Below are positions 50,482 to 58,468 of a stretch of DNA of 64,000 nt, in pieces. The translations under genes and the position numbers were made by a program. Origin of the DNA: VRUG01 sp965372745. GTDB taxonomy: Bacteria > Planctomycetota > Phycisphaerae > Sedimentisphaerales > Anaerobacaceae. The DNA lies in contig CBDVDM010000007.1 in NCBI GenBank assembly GCA_965372745.1, forward strand, positions 5,813-69,812, given 5' to 3'. Numbering within the stretch: the first letter of the stretch is position 1; each line of letters begins with the position of its first letter. Under the pieces are notes generated by a model. That model saw only the letters and a program-made list of their open reading frames with translations, was not told where the DNA came from and did not search any database.

Positions 50482-51486
50482 ATGGACAAACTTCGGACGG
50501 CTGTAGTGGGCGCAGGCAAAATGGGGGCGATACATGCGAAGGTCTATCATCAGTTAAAGGCCAGTGAACTCGTTGGCATTGTTGATATTGATTATGCCAG
50601 GGCCAAAAAACTTGCCGGGAAATATAAGAGCAGAGCTTTTGCGGATTGTAAGGATTTAGCAGGTCAGGTCGATGCAGTGACGATAGCTTCTCCGACGACA
50701 AGTCATTTGGAAATTGCAAAGTTTTTTATAGAAAACAAAATACCGGTTTTGATAGAGAAACCGCTTGCAGCTAATGTCAATGAAGCCAAGGAAATAGTTT
50801 CACTTGCAGAGAAAAACAATACGGTAGTTGCGGTGGGTCATTCCGAACGTTGCAATCCGGTTGTGCAGGCGATAAAGCGGCTCGATATAAAGCCGAAATT
50901 TATAGAGAGCAATCGAATCAGTCCGTATCCGTTTCGCTCAACCGACATAGGGGTAGTGCTTGATGTTATGATACATGATATTGACATTATCCTGTCGATG
51001 GCCGACAGCAGGATAAAAAAAGTTGATGCTGTTGGTGTTAGTGTGATAGGAGACAATGAGGACATTTGTAATGCGAGGATCTTTTTTGAGAACGGCTGTA
51101 TCGCAAATGTCACTGCATCGAGAATAGCCCTGAAGACTGAACGTAAGGTTAGGGTATTCAGCAAACAGGCGTATTTAAGTGTGGATTATTTTAAGAAAAC
51201 CGGGTCGGTGATTAAGGCAGAACCTAACGTTAATATTGCTGAAAAGGTTAGAGAGCTGACGAGCGGCTCGAAGTTTGATTTACTCAAGGCCCGCTGGAAG
51301 GACATGCTGCATATCGAAAAACTTAACGTTGGTGAGAAGGAGCCTTTGCGGCTTGAACAGGAATTGTTTTTGAAAGCGGTTATGGATAAAGACAGCAGCC
51401 CGGAAGTAAGTGCGGTGGAAGGCCTGGCAGCGATGGAGTGTGCCGAGATGATACTAAAGTCTATTGTTGAGCATAAATGGGAATAG
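50482..51486 (+). CDS. Gfo/Idh/MocA-family NAD(P)-dependent sugar oxidoreductase (GnnA-like position)
   Basis: 334 residues. N-terminal Rossmann fold VVGAGKMGAIHAKVYHQL, the conserved EKPLAAN motif with the catalytic-lysine neighbourhood, and the C-terminal DVMIHDIDIILSMAD histidine-aspartate segment. Such enzymes oxidise or epimerise nucleotide sugars. The place next to lpxA is where gnnA lies in organisms that make 2,3-diamino-glucose lipid A (GnnA oxidises UDP-GlcNAc at C3, GnnB aminates it). No gnnB-like aminotransferase follows, and the next gene is a cyclophilin, so the GnnA assignment is unproven. Other uses, such as UDP-sugar dehydrogenation for O-antigen, are possible. Confidence 0.85.
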   Translation: MDKLRTAVVGAGKMGAIHAKVYHQLKASELVGIVDIDYARAKKLAGKYKSRAFADCKDLAGQVDAVTIASPTTSHLEIAKFFIENKIPVLIEKPLAANVNEAKEIVSLAEKNNTVVAVGHSERCNPVVQAIKRLDIKPKFIESNRISPYPFRSTDIGVVLDVMIHDIDIILSMADSRIKKVDAVGVSVIGDNEDICNARIFFENGCIANVTASRIALKTERKVRVFSKQAYLSVDYFKKTGSVIKAEPNVNIAEKVRELTSGSKFDLLKARWKDMLHIEKLNVGEKEPLRLEQELFLKAVMDKDSSPEVSAVEGLAAMECAEMILKSIVEHKWE

Positions 51487-51532
51487 TCATTTTGCGATTT
51501 GCCGGAGATGTAAATAACAAGGAGATTTATTT

Positions 51533-52159
51533 ATGGTTAGAAATATTTTAACATGCGTATTTTTAGTAGGTGTTCTTTTGGTGAGCAGTTGCGAAGAACA
51601 GGAAAAAGCTTCGAGTGAGACTAATAAAACAGAGAAAAAACAGGAGGATAAAACTGTGGAAGTAAAAAAAGTGAAGCTGGAAACGAGTATGGGTGATATT
51701 GTAATTGAACTTAACGAAGAGAAAGCTCCTGTTACGGTCGAGAATTTCCTGAGGTATGTTGAAGAAGGTCTTTATGATGGAACGATATTTCACAGGGTAA
51801 TTAACAAATTCATGATACAAGGCGGAGGATTTACAGAGGACATGAAACGCAAACAGACGCACCCGCCTATAGTTAATGAGGCAAGTAATGGCTTAAGGAA
51901 CGACAAAGGTACGATTGCAATGGCTCGGACAAATAATCCGGATAGTGCAACAGGTCAGTTTTTTATTAATCATAAAAACAATGATTTTCTTAACTATGTA
52001 GAAGGCCGCAATCCCGGCTATGCGGTATTTGGCAGGGTTGTTGATGGGATGGATATCGTCGATAAGATAGCTGCCGTTAAAACAACAACGCTGGCTGGTA
52101 TGGGAGATGTGCCGGCTGAGCCTGTTGTGATAAAATCAGCTAAGATTGTTACAGAGTGA
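51533..52159 (+). CDS. Lipoprotein peptidyl-prolyl cis-trans isomerase (cyclophilin)
   Basis: 208 residues. The N-terminus is a lipoprotein signal peptide with lipobox LVSSC; a Glu/Lys-rich linker follows, and the cyclophilin domain occupies about 48-208. Cyclophilin hallmarks: IFHRVINKFMIQGGG, TGQFFINHKNNDFLNY (active-site phenylalanine/asparagine region) and YAVFGRVVDGMDIVDKI. It folds or isomerises prolines in exported proteins. Convergent with nfi, 4 nt apart. It belongs to the envelope cluster. Confidence 0.93.
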   Translation: MVRNILTCVFLVGVLLVSSCEEQEKASSETNKTEKKQEDKTVEVKKVKLETSMGDIVIELNEEKAPVTVENFLRYVEEGLYDGTIFHRVINKFMIQGGGFTEDMKRKQTHPPIVNEASNGLRNDKGTIAMARTNNPDSATGQFFINHKNNDFLNYVEGRNPGYAVFGRVVDGMDIVDKIAAVKTTTLAGMGDVPAEPVVIKSAKIVTE

Positions 52160-52163
52160 CAGT

Positions 52164-52850
52164 TTAGTGGCAGAGTTTGGATTTTAGTCTGTACCTGCTG
52201 ACGTATTGGTGTGCGAGGCGGGTAGGTTCAGGCAGGCGGTACCGGGTAGTGCAGACGAGGGTGAATTTAATCGCATCGGTCAATGTGCATTTGTTACCAA
52301 CGGAGATGAAAAGTGGCTTGACATTAGTTCGGCTGCGAACAACTGCACCGATTGTCTCGTTTTTATCTTTTAACAAACTGAATCTACCTTTTTCCGGCGG
52401 AGGCTGTTTGAAGGTGCCGGTTAGCCTGCTTTTAGCACATCCAATTGTGGGCTTATTAAAGAAAAGGCCGAGATGAGCAGCCAGGCCGAGCCTTCTTTGG
52501 TGGGCGATTCCCTGGCCGTCAATTAAGAACAAATCCGGGATATTTTTTAGTTTTTTGACAGCAGCTATACAGGCTGGAGCTTCTCTAAATGAGAGCAGGC
52601 CCGGGATGTAAGGGAATTTTAGTTTTCTAACAGCAGCTCGTATTTCAATAAGCTCGAAACCCGGCAGTTTCAGAACAATTACGCCAGCGATGATTTTTTT
52701 ACCATCTTTCGTGAAGGCACAATCGAGTCCTGCGACTAACTTTGGTTCTGTTTTCAGGGGTGTAATTTTGATATTTGAAGCGAGTTTTTTCTGTAGCTGA
52801 ATCGCCTTGGGATACGAAAGGTTCCAGCTGTGTAAGTTTTTTGTTTTCAC
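52164..52850 (-). CDS. nfi: Endonuclease V
   Basis: 228 residues starting at a GTG (52850). The family pattern is clear: VAGLDCAFTKDGKK (catalytic Asp), PGLLSFREAPACIAAVKKL (catalytic Glu), DLFLIDGQGIAHQRRLGLAAHLG (catalytic Asp, His-rich) and the KSRLTG. It nicks DNA 3' to deaminated adenine (hypoxanthine). The second gene of a unit with fic (9-nt gap), which is an unusual pairing. The end approaches the cyclophilin stop by 4 nt. Confidence 0.92.
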   Translation of the reverse strand: MKTKNLHSWNLSYPKAIQLQKKLASNIKITPLKTEPKLVAGLDCAFTKDGKKIIAGVIVLKLPGFELIEIRAAVRKLKFPYIPGLLSFREAPACIAAVKKLKNIPDLFLIDGQGIAHQRRLGLAAHLGLFFNKPTIGCAKSRLTGTFKQPPPEKGRFSLLKDKNETIGAVVRSRTNVKPLFISVGNKCTLTDAIKFTLVCTTRYRLPEPTRLAHQYVSRYRLKSKLCH

Positions 52851-52859
52851 AATGAGTCT

Positions 52860-54194
52860 TTAAGGCAAATTAGTTAATTTCTCCTCGAGATTTGGAACGG
52901 GTACAAAATACCATGTTTTCCCGATTTTCTCACTTTTGAGCAGACCGCGATTTTCCAAGTCAAGTAAGTCAGTTCGGCTGGTTTGGTAAACAACGTTGTG
53001 ACTTATCTGGTGTGATTTAATTGTGTACCGTTGATTTGGATGGCGTAAGGCGTGGCTAATAAGTGTACGCTGTCGATGATTGAGTGCCGTAATTCCCCTA
53101 AGCTCCCTTTCGATCTTTTGCAATTGTTCAGTTTTCCGTTTGATATATTCATGAAGTTCTTTAATCGCTCGTTGAATAACTTCAAGGTGGTAAAGAATAA
53201 AGTAAGTAAGATCATTATCATCAGTTTCGGTGTACAGGAAAGCACGCCCGTATTTGGCAGGGTGGTTTAGAATGATTTGCGAGATTGAGATAAACTCAAA
53301 GAGCCAGAAGCCGTGGCGTAGCATCGACCAGTAGAATAATGCTCTGGCGGTTCTGCCGTTGCCGTCGACAAAAGGATGGTCGTAGGCCAGCCAGAAGTGC
53401 AGGATGATTGACCGGATTGCAGGATGAATAAAAAAGTCAGGACTTTTTCCATTGGCAAAATCGCACATAGTAACCATTCTTTCCTCAAGTTGTTCGGCAG
53501 GCGGCGGGTCGTGAAAAACTTCGTTATACATGTCACCAACAATAATGTGTTCATCTGTCTTTCTAAATCGGCCAGAAGCCGATAAATCGCTGAGAGTTTT
53601 GTTTGTAACAAGGCGATGTATCTCAAAAACCACTTCTTTAGACAAAGGTTTATCTTTAATTTCACCAATATGCTGCATAGTTCTAAAATTGTTTAGAATC
53701 ATTTGCTCACTTTTGTCGAGAGGTTGACGGCCGGTCTGAATCATTTCTTTGGCAACTTTTCTCGTCGTTGCGGCCCCTTCAAGCTGACTTGAAGTAATCG
53801 CTTCTTTGATTATGGAGCTTACGTAATATTGCTCCTTTGTGTCGGGATTTGTGATTTGTTCCGGCATTTGTATAAGCCCGCCGGCACCCTGGTCTATCTT
53901 ATGTAGTATTTCCGGAATTGGGTCAATCGTAAGGTGTTTGAAAGGTTGACCATTCTTATCACATAATGGTACGGATTTGTATAATTGTTTTCGTTTCATT
54001 TTTAGAATTAACCACCACTGTTCATGGGAAAGCCCTTCGGGTGGCGTGTGATAAAGCAGTTTGTCCCAATGCAGATATTTCCCTTCAGTTGCAGAATCAG
54101 GGTCGACCTGCATTACTTTTTGAAGCTGTTCGGAATCATTTAGGGTTTGTTCCCAGATTTTGCTGAGGTCTGGCGGGGCTTTTGGCATTTTCAT
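52860..54194 (-). CDS. Fic-family AMPylase with N-terminal inhibitory helix (class II)
   Basis: 444 residues. The catalytic Fic motif HPFVDGNGRTAR is at 273-284, complete with the catalytic His273. The self-inhibitory motif (S/T)xxxE(G/N) is S135-S-Q-L-E139-G140, N-terminal to the Fic core, which places it in class II. A C-terminal helix-turn-helix-like segment (residues about 400-435, SHQISHNVVYQTSRTDLLDLENRGLL) follows. Fic proteins transfer AMP, or other nucleotide groups, onto target proteins. A cluster of TATACTAA-type half-sites lies upstream, and autorepression through the C-terminal domain is plausible. Followed by nfi. Confidence 0.9.
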   Translation of the reverse strand: MKMPKAPPDLSKIWEQTLNDSEQLQKVMQVDPDSATEGKYLHWDKLLYHTPPEGLSHEQWWLILKMKRKQLYKSVPLCDKNGQPFKHLTIDPIPEILHKIDQGAGGLIQMPEQITNPDTKEQYYVSSIIKEAITSSQLEGAATTRKVAKEMIQTGRQPLDKSEQMILNNFRTMQHIGEIKDKPLSKEVVFEIHRLVTNKTLSDLSASGRFRKTDEHIIVGDMYNEVFHDPPPAEQLEERMVTMCDFANGKSPDFFIHPAIRSIILHFWLAYDHPFVDGNGRTARALFYWSMLRHGFWLFEFISISQIILNHPAKYGRAFLYTETDDNDLTYFILYHLEVIQRAIKELHEYIKRKTEQLQKIERELRGITALNHRQRTLISHALRHPNQRYTIKSHQISHNVVYQTSRTDLLDLENRGLLKSEKIGKTWYFVPVPNLEEKLTNLP

Positions 54195-54227
54195 TATATT
54201 ATCCCTTGTTACATAAAGACTTATGCA

Positions 54228-54325
54228 AATACTAATTATATACTAATTTATTATAATTTAGTATATAGATGGGGTATACAAAGTCAAATACTAAATTAAA
54301 AATTTTAGTATTAAATTAGTATATA
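54228..54325. promoter_or_regulatory. Palindromic operator cluster upstream of fic
   Basis: Five related half-sites of the type ATACTAA. Perfect inverted repeats: TATATACTAA (54237-54246) with TTAGTATATA (54258-54267), 11-nt spacer; AATACTAAA (54287-54295) with TTTAGTATT (54304-54312), 8-nt spacer. Additional half-sites: ATACTAATTA at 54229-54238 and TTAGTATATA at 54316-54325. This is a typical arrangement for a dimeric DNA-binding regulator at the promoter of the fic-nfi unit. Confidence 0.7.
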
Positions 54326-54456
54326 GAGGAAAACACAGGAATTCCGATAATATCTCAATTTTTAAGTCGGTTTTCAGGGTAGAAATTTCACGAGTTCTCA
54401 GCAGCTTGTTTTACTTTCTTTCGTAAATATGGTAAAATGTTCAGTTTGGGCTATTG

Positions 54457-54488
54457 TATAATTTTTGTGGAGCTGTACTTACTGTACA
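54457..54488 (+). promoter_or_regulatory. uvrA promoter with SOS-like palindrome
   Basis: A perfect -10 TATAAT (54457-54462) is followed 11 nt later by the perfect palindrome TGTAC-TTACT-GTACA (54474-54488), placed where a LexA repressor would block transcription. A canonical -35 is not obvious. The uvrA ATG is 14 nt further on. The operator type (TGTAC-N5-GTACA) resembles cyanobacterial LexA boxes more than E. coli ones. Confidence 0.5.
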
Positions 54489-54502
54489 TAGGGCGCTTTT
54501 AG

Positions 54503-57385
54503 ATGGCCAAAAGGGCAGAAAAAGCAATAGAGATAATCGGGGCAGCCGAGCATAATCTTAAGAATATCAACCTGAAGATACCGCGCGACAAGATGGTTGT
54601 CGTGACCGGTATAAGCGGTTCGGGTAAGAGTTCGCTTGCTTTTGATACGGTATATGCCGAGGGACGGCGTAAATATGTCGAATCTTTAAGCTCGTATGCA
54701 AGGCAGTTTCTTGAGCAGATGCAAAAACCCGACGTTCGTGAGATATCGGGACTGCCGCCGACGATAGCGATTGAGCAGCGCGGTGCCAGCGGCAATCCGC
54801 GTTCGACGGTGGCAACGACAACGGAGATATATGATTACTTTAGATTACTTTTTGCACGGGCAGGTCAGCCTCACTGCTGGCGGTGCGGGCGGGAAATTAC
54901 AAGTCAGCATTCATCGCAGATAGTTGAGTCAATTCTTAGCAGGCCTGAAGGAACCAGGATTCAGATTTGTGCGCCGCTGATTCGTGGCAGGAAAGGCGAG
55001 CACAGAGATATTTTTTCTGATATTCAGCGAGAGGGCTTCGTACGCCTCAGGGTAGATGGTGTTGTTTACGATATTAAAAATGTTCCGGCTCTGGATAAAA
55101 ATAAAAAGCATCATATTGCTGCGGTGGTGGACAGGCTGATTATTTGCAAAGGTGTTAATATTCGCTTGGCAGATTCGGTTGAGACGGCATTAAAACTGGC
55201 GGATGGTTTAGTGCTGGTGCTTACGCAGGAGCCTAAAGACAATTCCGGTAACGGCGGCAATGGGAAATGGAAAGAATCAATTTACAGCGAAAAATACGCA
55301 TGTTCGGCACACCCGAGCGCATCGCTCGAGGAATTATCGCCAAGACTGTTCAGTTTTAACAGTCCCTATGGTGCGTGTAAAAGCTGTGACGGGTTAGGGA
55401 CAATTTTGGAATTTGACCCTGATTTGATTGTGCCGGACAAGACTGTATCGCTCGAAAATGGAGCAATAGATGCATGGCGCAAGGGCGGCAAGCGAATGAA
55501 TATTTATTATAACCGTCTTATCAAGCGTTTCTGCCGCAATGTTGGTATAAGCAAGGCAACGGCTTTTGAGCATATACCGGCAGAGGTAAAAAGGATTTTG
55601 ATGTACGGCACCGGGCCGGCGGATGAACGTAAATATGGTTTGAGTTTTGAGGGCATTATACCTAATTTAACGCATCGCTGGAAAAAAACGACGAGTGAGT
55701 ATGTAAAGGCTAGGCTGCACAGCTATCTTTCTGAGCAGCCCTGTCGTAGCTGTAATGGGGCAAGGCTTAGGCCTGAGGCGATTGCGGTGACAGTTGGGGG
55801 ACAGAACATTCGTCAACTGACAGTTCTTAGTATTGAAGAAGCACAGAAGTTTTTCAATAAACTGCAGCTTGACGAGGAGAAGACAATAATTGCTGCTGCG
55901 ATTTTAAAAGAGGTCAAATCGCGTTTGAAATTTATGACCGATGTGGGCCTTGGGTACTTAACGCTTGACAGGATGAGCAGCACGCTTTCCGGCGGTGAGG
56001 CTCAGCGAATTCGGCTTGCAACACAGGTTGGCAGCGGGCTGGTCGGCGTCTGTTATGTGCTTGATGAGCCGACAATCGGATTGCATAAGCGTGACAACGC
56101 CAGGTTGCTTGGAATATTGCAGAAGCTGACAAAAATCGGCAATACGGTTATGGTTGTTGAGCATGATGAGGATATTATTAAAGCGGCCGACCATATAATA
56201 GATATTGGACCTGCAGCAGGAGCTAACGGAGGCGAGGTTGTGGTTCAGGGCAGCCTGGCTGAGGTTATGAGGTGCTCAAAATCACTTACTGGTTTGTACT
56301 TAAGCGGTAAAAGAACTATCGAACTGCCGGCAAAGAGACGTAAGTACAGTTTCAAAAGGTGTATAGAAGTTAAGGGCGCCGAGGAAAATAATCTTAAGTG
56401 TATTGACGTGAAGTTTCCGCTTGGTGTGTTTATTTGTGTTACAGGGATAAGCGGGTCGGGCAAGAGCAGCCTGGTAACCGAGATTTTGTGGAAGGGATTG
56501 AAGCGCAGGCTGTACGAGTCAAGACAAAGGCCAGGCAGACACAGAACAATTACAGGGGCATCTCAGGTTGATAAGGTTATTGAGATAGACCAGTCCCCTA
56601 TTGGCAGAACGCCGCGCAGCAATCCGGCGACGTATACGGGAATGTTCGATGTGATACGCAAACTTTTTTCGGTGACACGGGAGTCAAAGATACGAGGTTA
56701 TAAGCCGGGCAGGTTTAGTTTTAATGTTAAAGGCGGAAGGTGTGAGTACTGTAAGGGACAGGGAACAAAGAAAATAGAGATGCACTTTTTGCCTGATGTT
56801 TATGTGACATGTCAAAGCTGCAGGGGCAGCCGTTATAATCCTGAAACGCTGCAGGTGACATATAAGGGCAAAAATATTTCGGATGTGCTTGATATGCGGA
56901 TAGCCGAGGCGATGGATTTCTTTGCAAACTTTCCGAGTATTATACGTTTTTTAAGAACGCTCAGCGATGTGGGTTTAGGTTATATGCAATTAGGTCAACC
57001 GTCTACGACACTTTCCGGCGGCGAGGCCCAGCGGGTAAAACTTGCGGCAGAGCTGGGAAAGGCATCGACCGGACATACGATTTATCTTCTGGATGAGCCG
57101 ACGACGGGACTTCATTTTGCCGACATTCATAATCTGTTGAATGTCCTGCATCGATTGTGTGACATGGGCAATACGGTTGTGGTGATAGAGCATAATCTTG
57201 ATGTAATTAAGATGGCGGATTATATAATAGACCTCGGTCCGGAAGGCGGAGATGCCGGCGGTTTCGTGGTAGCCTCCGGCTCGCCGGAAGAGATTGTGCA
57301 AAATAAGAAGAGTTATACAGCTAAATATCTTAGAGATAAATTACCATCGGTAAAGGCGAAGAAAAAAACGAAGAAGAAAAAATGA
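54503..57385 (+). CDS. uvrA: Excinuclease ABC subunit A
   Basis: 960 residues, normal length. It scans DNA for bulky damage and loads UvrB. Two ABC ATPases: Walker A GISGSGKSSLAF at about 34-45 and GISGSGKSSLVTE at about 650-662, each with a signature (LSGGEAQRIRLATQ; LSGGEAQRVKLAAE) and Walker B (VLDEPTIGLHKRD; LLDEPTTGLHFAD). Zinc modules: CWRCG, CKSCDG, CRSCNG and CEYCKG/CQSCRG. The C-terminus is lysine-rich (KKKTKKKK). It has a possible SOS operator upstream. mtnA follows at 18 nt. Confidence 0.98.
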   Translation: MAKRAEKAIEIIGAAEHNLKNINLKIPRDKMVVVTGISGSGKSSLAFDTVYAEGRRKYVESLSSYARQFLEQMQKPDVREISGLPPTIAIEQRGASGNPRSTVATTTEIYDYFRLLFARAGQPHCWRCGREITSQHSSQIVESILSRPEGTRIQICAPLIRGRKGEHRDIFSDIQREGFVRLRVDGVVYDIKNVPALDKNKKHHIAAVVDRLIICKGVNIRLADSVETALKLADGLVLVLTQEPKDNSGNGGNGKWKESIYSEKYACSAHPSASLEELSPRLFSFNSPYGACKSCDGLGTILEFDPDLIVPDKTVSLENGAIDAWRKGGKRMNIYYNRLIKRFCRNVGISKATAFEHIPAEVKRILMYGTGPADERKYGLSFEGIIPNLTHRWKKTTSEYVKARLHSYLSEQPCRSCNGARLRPEAIAVTVGGQNIRQLTVLSIEEAQKFFNKLQLDEEKTIIAAAILKEVKSRLKFMTDVGLGYLTLDRMSSTLSGGEAQRIRLATQVGSGLVGVCYVLDEPTIGLHKRDNARLLGILQKLTKIGNTVMVVEHDEDIIKAADHIIDIGPAAGANGGEVVVQGSLAEVMRCSKSLTGLYLSGKRTIELPAKRRKYSFKRCIEVKGAEENNLKCIDVKFPLGVFICVTGISGSGKSSLVTEILWKGLKRRLYESRQRPGRHRTITGASQVDKVIEIDQSPIGRTPRSNPATYTGMFDVIRKLFSVTRESKIRGYKPGRFSFNVKGGRCEYCKGQGTKKIEMHFLPDVYVTCQSCRGSRYNPETLQVTYKGKNISDVLDMRIAEAMDFFANFPSIIRFLRTLSDVGLGYMQLGQPSTTLSGGEAQRVKLAAELGKASTGHTIYLLDEPTTGLHFADIHNLLNVLHRLCDMGNTVVVIEHNLDVIKMADYIIDLGPEGGDAGGFVVASGSPEEIVQNKKSYTAKYLRDKLPSVKAKKKTKKKK

Positions 57386-57403
57386 TTTGAGGTCTGGATT
57401 TTT

Positions 57404-58465
57404 ATGGCTGTTCAGGCAGTAAAATGGATTGGTGGTATTGACGGTTACCTCGAACTGATAGACCAGAGGCAGCTTCCGGGTAAGTTTGTAAAACTGGAAT
57501 GCAGGGATATTGAGCAGGTTTATGATGCGATAAAAACGCTGGCAGTTCGAGGTGCGCCGGCGATAGGTGTAGCAGGCGCTTACGGCCTCGTGGTCGGGAT
57601 GCAAAAACTGCAAGCGAGTGACAATCCTGAACAAGGCCTTAAGGTTCTGGGCCGAAGCAGTGATTATCTTGGTTCATCCAGGCCGACAGCGGCGAATTTA
57701 TTCTGGGCGATAGACAGGGTTAAGAAAGTTGCAGAAAAAGAAGCTCACAGGCAAGACACTGATTTGAAAAAGTTTCGTGAGTGTATTTTATTCGAGGCCG
57801 ACGAAATATGTAGCGAAGATATCGAGATGTGCCGCAAAATAGGCGAAAACGGCGAGAAGTTTATAAAAGACGGTGCAGGGATTTTGACGCATTGTAATGC
57901 CGGAGCATTGGCGACGGCGGGCCAGGGGACGGTGTTGTCTTTGATGTTTGAGGCAAAAAGAAAAGGGAAAAAATTTAAGGTTTATGCAGATGAGACGCGT
58001 CCTTTGCTGCAGGGTTCGCGGCTGACCTGCTGGGAGCTGCAGCAGGCAGGTATTGATGTAACGGTTATAACTGACAGTACTGCAGGATGGCTGATGAAGC
58101 AGGGCAGGATTGATGCGGTAATAACAGGGGCTGACAGAATAGCAGCCAATGGTGACACTGCAAATAAGATTGGCACATATAGCCTGAGTGTATTGGCGGA
58201 CAGGCACGGCATACCTTTTTATATTGCGGCGCCGACGAGCACTTTTGATTTGAGTATAGAGAGCGGAGAACAGATACCCATAGAAGAAAGGCCGGCAGAT
58301 GAAGTGACAAAGTTTGGCGGTATGCAGGTAGCTCCGGAGGGTATAAATGTGTATAATCCGGCGTTTGATGTTACAAGCGCTTCGTTAATAACAGCGTTTA
58401 TTACCGACAAGGCAGTGATAGAAAAACCGGACAAAGAGAGTATTTCCAAATGTTTAGGGAGTTGA
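57404..58465 (+). CDS. mtnA: Methylthioribose-1-phosphate isomerase (eIF2B-alpha-like)
   Basis: 353 residues. It converts 5-methylthioribose 1-phosphate to methylthioribulose 1-phosphate in methionine salvage. Visible: RGAPAIGVAGAYGL (active-site region), SRPTAANLFWAIDRV, ILTHCNAGALATAGQGT with the catalytic Cys, DETRPLLQGSRLT, VITGADRIAANGDTANKIGTY with the catalytic Asp, and PTSTFDLSIESGEQIPIEERP. The family also contains ribose 1,5-bisphosphate isomerases, but the length and motifs fit MtnA. Other salvage genes are absent from the window. Confidence 0.94.
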   Translation: MAVQAVKWIGGIDGYLELIDQRQLPGKFVKLECRDIEQVYDAIKTLAVRGAPAIGVAGAYGLVVGMQKLQASDNPEQGLKVLGRSSDYLGSSRPTAANLFWAIDRVKKVAEKEAHRQDTDLKKFRECILFEADEICSEDIEMCRKIGENGEKFIKDGAGILTHCNAGALATAGQGTVLSLMFEAKRKGKKFKVYADETRPLLQGSRLTCWELQQAGIDVTVITDSTAGWLMKQGRIDAVITGADRIAANGDTANKIGTYSLSVLADRHGIPFYIAAPTSTFDLSIESGEQIPIEERPADEVTKFGGMQVAPEGINVYNPAFDVTSASLITAFITDKAVIEKPDKESISKCLGS

Positions 58466-58468
58466 AAG

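Larger units (their letters stand above)
54195..54502. other. 308-nt divergent region between fic and uvrA
   Basis: Contains the fic operator cluster (54228-54325), an AT-rich spacer, and the uvrA promoter with a palindrome (54457-54488). No gene is seen in it. Confidence 0.7.
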
